Shown: one piece after another, positions 5,740-9,573 of the stretch
Layout of the letters: the number at the start of each line of letters is the position of its first letter
How positions within the stretch are numbered: position 1 is the first letter of the stretch
Origin: Syntrophomonadaceae bacterium
Lineage (GTDB): Bacteria > Bacillota > Syntrophomonadia > Syntrophomonadales > Syntrophomonadaceae
Direction: 5' to 3'
Length of the DNA: 9,573 nucleotides
Assembly (NCBI GenBank): GCA_012522705.1
Contig: JAAYJY010000128.1
Coordinates: forward strand, 1 to 9,573
Translations under genes and position numbers: made by a program
Notes under the pieces: model-generated
Database searches by the model: none
Seen by the model: the letters and a program-made list of their open reading frames with translations, nothing else
Told to the model about the DNA's origin: nothing

Positions 5740-7623
5740 TTATCCTAAATCGGTCTCTGCACTTCCGGGGTTGCTCTTAAACCCAATCAATCTCATGGCA
5801 TTGAGTATCACCACTAAAATACTGGCTTCATGGATAAACATCCCGGATGCCAAATGAACCCGGTCCGCCAATACCCCGGCTAAGAGGATAAATACGACGG
5901 CCACCGCGATAAATGTGTTTTGCTTCATGTTCAGGACCGTTGCTTTGGCCAGAGCGTAAGCATGAGAGAATTGCATCAGTTTGTCCGCCATAAGGACCAC
6001 ATCGGCGGTTTCCATGGACACATCGGTACCGCCTTCACCCATCGCCAGACCGATATCCGCGGTGGCAATTGCGGGTGCATCATTGATCCCGTCTCCGGCC
6101 ATGGCCACTACATGTCCGGCCGTTTTCAGCTTTTTAACATATTCCACTTTGTTTTCCGGCAGTAATTCGGCATGAAATTCATCCAACCCGAGCACATTGG
6201 CGACCAACTCCGCGGTGTGCTTATTGTCTCCGGTCAGCATAACCATCTTCTTGATCCCATTCTTTCTCAGGTCAGCCAAAGCTTGAGGTGCATCTTCCCG
6301 GATCTGATCAGCAATGGAGAAAATACCGGCGATTTGGCCATCCACAGCGGCGAATATGGCCGTATTGCCTGCTTTTTCGCGTTGGACGGCATAGGCCGCG
6401 ATTTCATCGCTGACCTGAACATTTTCGCTATCCATCAACATACGATTTCCAATCGCCAGCGCCCGGCCGTCAACTTGGGCTCGGATTCCATTGCCTTTAA
6501 TCACTTCACCGCTAAGGATTTCTCCGTCCAGGTTCAGGTTCCTCTGGTTCGCTTCCCTGACAATCGTCTGTCCCAGATGGTGCTCGGAAATGGTCTCCGC
6601 CGCAGCCACCAATCCCAACAATTTATCGGTCTCTACATTAAGGAAGGTTTTGATATCAGTCACTTCCGGTTTTCCTTTAGTCAGGGTACCGGTTTTGTCG
6701 AATACGATGGTATCAACCTTGGACAACCGGTCCATAACCTCTCCGCCTTTGAGAAGAACGCCGTTCTTGGCGCCATTCCCAATCCCGGCCACGGTAGACA
6801 CCGGAGCCCCGATGACCAAGGCGCCCGGGCAAGCGACCACCAGGAAGGTAATGGCCACATGGAGGTTGCCGGTGAGACCAAATACGACTATCGCCAAGAC
6901 CACCACCGAGGGGGTGTAGTAGTTGGCGAACTTGTCCAGGAACTTCTGGGTCTTGGATTTGGATTCCTGGGCTTCTTCCACCAGTTCGATAATCTTGGCA
7001 AAGGTGGTATCATCTCCAACCTTTTCAGCGATGATCTCCAGATAGCCAGTATCGACGATGGTGCCGCTGTATACCTTATCCTCCGGACCTTTCGAGGCGG
7101 GTACCGATTCGCCGGTGATAGCTGCTTCATTCAAGGAGGCTTTGCCGGAGATGATACTGCCATCCACCGGGACCTTGCCGCCCGAACGGATAATGATCCG
7201 GTCACCGATGACAACTTCCTCCACCGGTATCGTCAGAGTCTCTCCGTCCCGGATGACATCCGCTTCCTGGGGTGCCATATCTATCAGTTTTTTTAACGAA
7301 GAGCGGGTTTTTTCCAGGGTACGCGCTTCCAGGTAGGCACCAAATAAGAACAGGAAGGTCACGATGGAAGACTCGGTATACTCATGGATATAAAGGGCGC
7401 CGGTAACGGCGATGGTCACTAATAATTCGATGCTGAAGGCCTTCATGCGCAAGGCCTGGAAAGCCCGGATGGCGATGGGGACAACGGCTATCAAAGTCGC
7501 CATGATCAAAGCCGGATCCCTATAGCTTGCGTATCCAATTCGCGGAGCCAGTAAACCCAACACGATCAGAACCCCGGCAATGGTCATAATCTGATTTCGA
7601 TACTGGTTGATCAGCCTGGTCAT
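5740..7623 (-). CDS. P1B-type heavy-metal ATPase with CPG motif, no HMA domain
   Basis: 627 residues from ATG 7623-7621 (AGAGGTG ends 6 bases upstream; earlier in-frame ATG and GTG codons lie inside that site). Metal-exporting P-type ATPase with about eight transmembrane segments. Landmarks: actuator TGES (170-173), phosphorylation motif DKTGTLT (Asp309), TGDN (464-467) and GDGINDAP (510-517). The transport motif in helix 6 reads ACPGALVIG (Cys265), CPG instead of CPC or SPC; the codons TGC CCG GGC are clear. The nucleotide-domain HP pair reads SEHHLGQ, so Pro is replaced by His. Helix 8 carries HEASILVVILNAMRL, resembling the HEGGT region of P1B-4 pumps. The N-terminus has no HMA domain. A separate HMA protein is encoded upstream, across a terminator. 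The metal is uncertain; helix 8 leans towards Co/Fe/Zn-type pumps rather than copper. Confidence 0.92.
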   Translation of the reverse strand: MTRLINQYRNQIMTIAGVLIVLGLLAPRIGYASYRDPALIMATLIAVVPIAIRAFQALRMKAFSIELLVTIAVTGALYIHEYTESSIVTFLFLFGAYLEARTLEKTRSSLKKLIDMAPQEADVIRDGETLTIPVEEVVIGDRIIIRSGGKVPVDGSIISGKASLNEAAITGESVPASKGPEDKVYSGTIVDTGYLEIIAEKVGDDTTFAKIIELVEEAQESKSKTQKFLDKFANYYTPSVVVLAIVVFGLTGNLHVAITFLVVACPGALVIGAPVSTVAGIGNGAKNGVLLKGGEVMDRLSKVDTIVFDKTGTLTKGKPEVTDIKTFLNVETDKLLGLVAAAETISEHHLGQTIVREANQRNLNLDGEILSGEVIKGNGIRAQVDGRALAIGNRMLMDSENVQVSDEIAAYAVQREKAGNTAIFAAVDGQIAGIFSIADQIREDAPQALADLRKNGIKKMVMLTGDNKHTAELVANVLGLDEFHAELLPENKVEYVKKLKTAGHVVAMAGDGINDAPAIATADIGLAMGEGGTDVSMETADVVLMADKLMQFSHAYALAKATVLNMKQNTFIAVAVVFILLAGVLADRVHLASGMFIHEASILVVILNAMRLIGFKSNPGSAETDLG

Positions 7624-7647
7624 GGTCATCACCTCTCGTTTGGTTTC

Positions 7648-7680
7648 AAAAAAAAGCCATGGCCCCTATGAGACCATGGC
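7648..7680 (-). terminator. Strong intrinsic terminator between HMA protein and ATPase genes
   Basis: On the minus strand GCCATGG (7680-7674) pairs with CCATGGC (7662-7656), extendable by two pairs, followed by eight T (7655-7648). It begins 12 bases after the HMA stop codon. Only about 24 bases separate the T-run from the ATPase start, with the ribosome binding site inside, so there is no room for a promoter. The ATPase must depend on read-through or on a promoter inside the HMA gene. Confidence 0.85.
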
Positions 7681-7692
7681 AGAAGCGATGAA

Positions 7693-7914
7693 TCAAGAGG
7701 TCTTCGAAGATGATACGGAATACCCTAATTTTTCGATAGTGTCCTTTAATTTTTCGGCATCCGTCTGGGTATCATCAAATTCCGTTTTGACCTTGCTGGA
7801 GTTAAACAATACCCTTACCGAATCGACTCCTTTGGACTTGGTCAATGCAGTTTCGATCTTTTTGACACAGGTGGGGCACGTTAACTGCTCTAATTGAAAT
7901 TCTGCTTTGGCCAT
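7693..7914 (-). CDS. Heavy-metal-associated (HMA) domain protein, CopZ-like size
   Basis: 73 residues from ATG 7914-7912; AAAGGAG lies 11 bases upstream. An in-frame GTG at 7926 would sit directly on that site and is unlikely. The protein is a single ferredoxin-like HMA domain: MAKAEFQLEQLTCPTCVKKI carries the metal-binding motif, here TCPTC (Cys13 and Cys16) rather than the common MxCxxC. Then ETALTKSKGVDSVRVLFNSS and the closing EKLGYSV, typical of the last strand. It should bind a soft metal ion in the cytoplasm and deliver it to, or regulate, a transporter. The gene lies just upstream of a P1B ATPase that lacks its own HMA domain, so the two probably form a split pair. The Met to Thr change before the first Cys and the Pro between the cysteines make copper less certain than for true CopZ. 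Confidence 0.88.
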   Translation of the reverse strand: MAKAEFQLEQLTCPTCVKKIETALTKSKGVDSVRVLFNSSKVKTEFDDTQTDAEKLKDTIEKLGYSVSSSKTS

Positions 7915-8055
7915 ACTCGCTCTCACTCCTTTAAATTTGGTAAGCCTTGTACGGTAACGTCAGAAGAAAACGCTCTTATCTCTGGCGATAGGCTATTCTC
8001 TCTGAGGATCCCAAAATATATCTGCCACTAACCAATTAATATTTTAATCCAAGAC

Positions 8056-8073
8056 TCAAGGAAAAATCCTTGA
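8056..8073. promoter_or_regulatory. 18-base inverted repeat, possible operator for the metal genes
   Basis: TCAAGGA-aaaa-TCCTTGA is a perfect 7-bp inverted repeat with a 4-base spacer, about 140 bases upstream of the HMA gene. The length and AT-rich flanks suit a dimeric repressor site, or a small hairpin. No regulator gene is nearby to assign it. Confidence 0.3.
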
Positions 8074-8128
8074 CTGAAATCAATTTCAAACGCATACGGA
8101 AATTAAATCCCGAGAATCAACTGATTTT

Positions 8129-8224
8129 CTAGCGGAGTTGTTTAATTATCAACTTGATCAAGTCGGGGTATTCCTGACTCCAGTAATTATTGGCGTCTTC
8201 TTTGCTGTTAAGAAATTCTATCAC
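8129..8224 (-). other. 31-codon reading frame, possible microprotein or gene remnant
   Basis: Starting at GTG 8224 it reads VIEFLNSKEDANNYWSQEY then PDLIKLIIKQLR and stops at TAG. The composition looks protein-like (charged, helical, aromatic), but the ribosome binding site is poor, with a stop two codons upstream. It may be the tail of a lost gene or chance. Confidence 0.18.
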
Positions 8225-8359
8225 ATTTCAGCTCTTGCATAAACCGATAGCATACACTCACTGGAATAGATCCAGGCCTGCATGAACACCCTACCAATGA
8301 TTTAGTGACTTGAAGACCAAGCCCCAATAAACAGCCCAACAGAATGAACCTGAAAGAAC

Positions 8360-8390
8360 CTCTGCTTTTAATCGGCAGAGCTCCTTTTTT
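8360..8390 (+). terminator. Terminator-like hairpin upstream of the aldehyde dehydrogenase gene
   Basis: CTCTGC (8360-8365) and GCAGAG (8375-8380) form a 6-bp stem with a 9-base loop, then CTCC and six T (8385-8390). The T-run is offset by four bases, so termination may be weak. No complete gene precedes it on this strand, so it may be a leader attenuator or the end of a lost gene. Confidence 0.4.
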
Positions 8391-8445
8391 CGGGTATAGT
8401 TTTAATAGCTTGGATCATGATCAGACCACAGGGGGCGGTGTTATT

Positions 8446-9573
8446 ATGTTAGAACAAGATATACAGGAACTAATATCCCGGCAGCGACAATTCTTTGCCA
8501 GCGGCCAAACACGGGATTTGGATTTCAGGCTGGAGGCATTGCGGCGTCTCAAGAAATCGGTGCTGGAGTATGAGCAGGAGATAATTGACTCCATGGCGGC
8601 CGACAATGAGAAGCCGTTGTTTGAAAGCTATATGACCGAATTGGTGCTGACCGTCAATGAAATCAATCATGCTGTCAAGAACTTGAGGAAATGGATGAAA
8701 CCGACCAGGGCCGGGACCAGTATCTTCGTGTTCCCGTCCCGGAGTTATATCGTCAGTGAGCCATATGGGGTAGCCTTGATCATGGGCTCCTGGAATTTCC
8801 CCTTTCTGCTGGTGTTTTCGCCTCTGGTAGGGGCGATTGCGGCAGGCAACTGCTGTATAGTCCAGACTTCCGGCAATTCCCTGGCGGCGGGGGTTAACGA
8901 GAAGATGATCGCGGCCACCTTCGCAACCGATCATGTTGCCGTGGCCGCTCCCGGCTTGGAGACGTCCAAACACCTGGTCGGCCAGCGTTTCGATAAGATC
9001 CTCTTCACCGGCGGGCATGAGGTAGGCAAGATAATCATGGCCAAGGCCGCCCAGTACCTGACCCCGGTCACCTTGGAGCTGGGGGGCAAAAGCCCCTGCA
9101 TAGTTGACAAGAATATCGATGTGGATATAACTGACCGCCGCATACTGCATGGGAAACTGCGCAATGCAGGCCAGGCCTGCATTGCTCCCGACTACCTGCT
9201 GGTTCACCAGGACATTAAGGAAAGGTTTTATGCGGCTCTTTACAAGTCGCTGCAGGAATTTTATCCGGAAGGACCCAACCGCTACCAGGATATGGCGGCC
9301 ATCATAAATATAAAAAACTACCTGCGGGTAAAAAGCTATTTGACGCAAGGTCAGATTGTAATCGGGGGAGGGTTTGACGATGAGCGTCTGATGATTGAAC
9401 CAACCATCATGGAAATGACGGACCTGGACCAGCCGGTGATGCAAGAGGAGATTTACGGACCGATTCTGCCGGTGTTGGAATACACCAGTCTCAGCCAGGC
9501 GGCCGAAATAATTGCCCACAACCCCAATCCGCTGGGATTGTACATATTTTCGAAGGACCAGCGGGTGATACGC
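8446..9573 (+). CDS. Aldehyde dehydrogenase, ALDH3 class (3' end outside window)
   Basis: 376 codons are open to the window edge; the family averages about 455, so some 80 residues are missing. It oxidises aldehydes to acids with NAD(P)+. ATG 8446 follows AGGGGGCGGTG by 5 bases. Landmarks: GSWNFPF with Asn117, VTLELGGKSPCIV with general base Glu211, NAGQACIAPDYLLV with catalytic Cys245, EEIYGPILPVLEY and NPLGLYIFSKD. Cys, Glu and Asn correspond to Cys243, Glu209 and Asn114 of mammalian ALDH3A1. The cofactor segment is altered: the usual LKPSE after AAGN reads CCIVQTSGN, putting Gln140 where the ribose-contacting Lys137 should be, and FTGS reads FTGG. The C-terminal membrane anchor of fatty aldehyde forms cannot be judged. 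The enzyme is probably folded and catalytic, but cofactor preference may differ or be weak. Confidence 0.92.
   Translation, partial: MLEQDIQELISRQRQFFASGQTRDLDFRLEALRRLKKSVLEYEQEIIDSMAADNEKPLFESYMTELVLTVNEINHAVKNLRKWMKPTRAGTSIFVFPSRSYIVSEPYGVALIMGSWNFPFLLVFSPLVGAIAAGNCCIVQTSGNSLAAGVNEKMIAATFATDHVAVAAPGLETSKHLVGQRFDKILFTGGHEVGKIIMAKAAQYLTPVTLELGGKSPCIVDKNIDVDITDRRILHGKLRNAGQACIAPDYLLVHQDIKERFYAALYKSLQEFYPEGPNRYQDMAAIINIKNYLRVKSYLTQGQIVIGGGFDDERLMIEPTIMEMTDLDQPVMQEEIYGPILPVLEYTSLSQAAEIIAHNPNPLGLYIFSKDQRVIR

Larger units (their letters stand above)
7915..8445. other. 531-base intergenic region
   Basis: This gap separates the divergent HMA and aldehyde dehydrogenase genes. It holds the HMA ribosome binding site (7926-7932), an 18-base inverted repeat (8056-8073), a 31-codon minus-strand reading frame (8129-8224), a terminator-like hairpin (8360-8390), a 10-bp palindrome GATCATGATC (8413-8422) and the AGGGGGCGGTG ribosome binding site of the dehydrogenase (8430-8440). 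No tRNA or known riboswitch was seen, and no promoter for either gene could be placed with confidence. Confidence 0.6.

Noticed and set aside
6172..7296. Long plus-strand open frame of 374 codons opposite the ATPase gene
   Set aside because: It lies wholly antisense to a gene with all P-type ATPase motifs, has no recognisable domain, and the composition is that of a complementary-frame shadow.
8413..8422. GATCATGATC palindrome as an operator
   Set aside because: Only 10 bp, built from two GATC words, with no second copy or regulator to support it.
8470..9519. Minus-strand open frame of 349 codons opposite the aldehyde dehydrogenase
   Set aside because: The plus-strand frame carries every ALDH motif; the antisense frame has no domain and no plausible start signal.

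Overview
The window looks like chromosome of a low-to-mid GC Gram-positive anaerobe, most likely a Clostridia-type Firmicute. This is inferred from strong AGGAGG-type ribosome binding sites, TTG starts, T-rich intrinsic terminators and the protein families present. No rRNA, tRNA, CRISPR array, insertion sequence or phage gene could be recognised.

Layout. (1) 1-632: the 3' part of a sensor histidine kinase, entering from the left edge. (2) About 690-2488: wreckage of a BREX-like operon. It holds a short C-terminal remnant coupled through TAATG to a tiny N-terminal remnant, an inverted and frameshifted BrxC/BrxD-family (DUF2791) ATPase lacking its N-terminus, and the C-terminal third of a superfamily II helicase. 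The last two meet head to head at a sharp breakpoint near 1817-1834. (3) 2577-3127: an intact YefM-YoeB type II toxin-antitoxin module with a textbook double TGTACA operator, followed by a possible gene remnant and a weak terminator. (4) 3336-4362: a two-helix membrane microprotein on the minus strand and an unrecognised 190-residue Ala/Gly-rich protein on the plus strand. Between them lies a GC-rich segment that can fold as RNA. (5) 4403-5739: a Mef-type MFS exporter with its own predicted promoter and a terminator-like hairpin just ahead of its ribosome binding site. (6) 5740-7914, minus strand: a two-gene metal-transport unit. A free-standing HMA-domain protein is followed, across a strong intrinsic terminator, by a P1B-type ATPase that has no HMA domain and carries CPG in place of CPC. 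(7) 7915-8445: a 531-base intergenic region with an inverted repeat and a terminator-like hairpin. (8) 8446 to the right edge: an ALDH3-class aldehyde dehydrogenase without its C-terminus.

How the genes relate. Two efflux functions, drug-type MFS and metal ATPase, are convergent and abut with no intervening base. The HMA protein and the ATPase probably act as a split metal handling pair, with the terminator between them setting a high chaperone to pump ratio. The BREX-like genes are almost certainly dead. The toxin-antitoxin module beside them looks functional and may have helped hold this decayed island.

The least explained items are the structured segment at 3645-3710, the CPG-type ATPase with its attenuated partner, and the operon-internal inversion in the BREX-like remnant.
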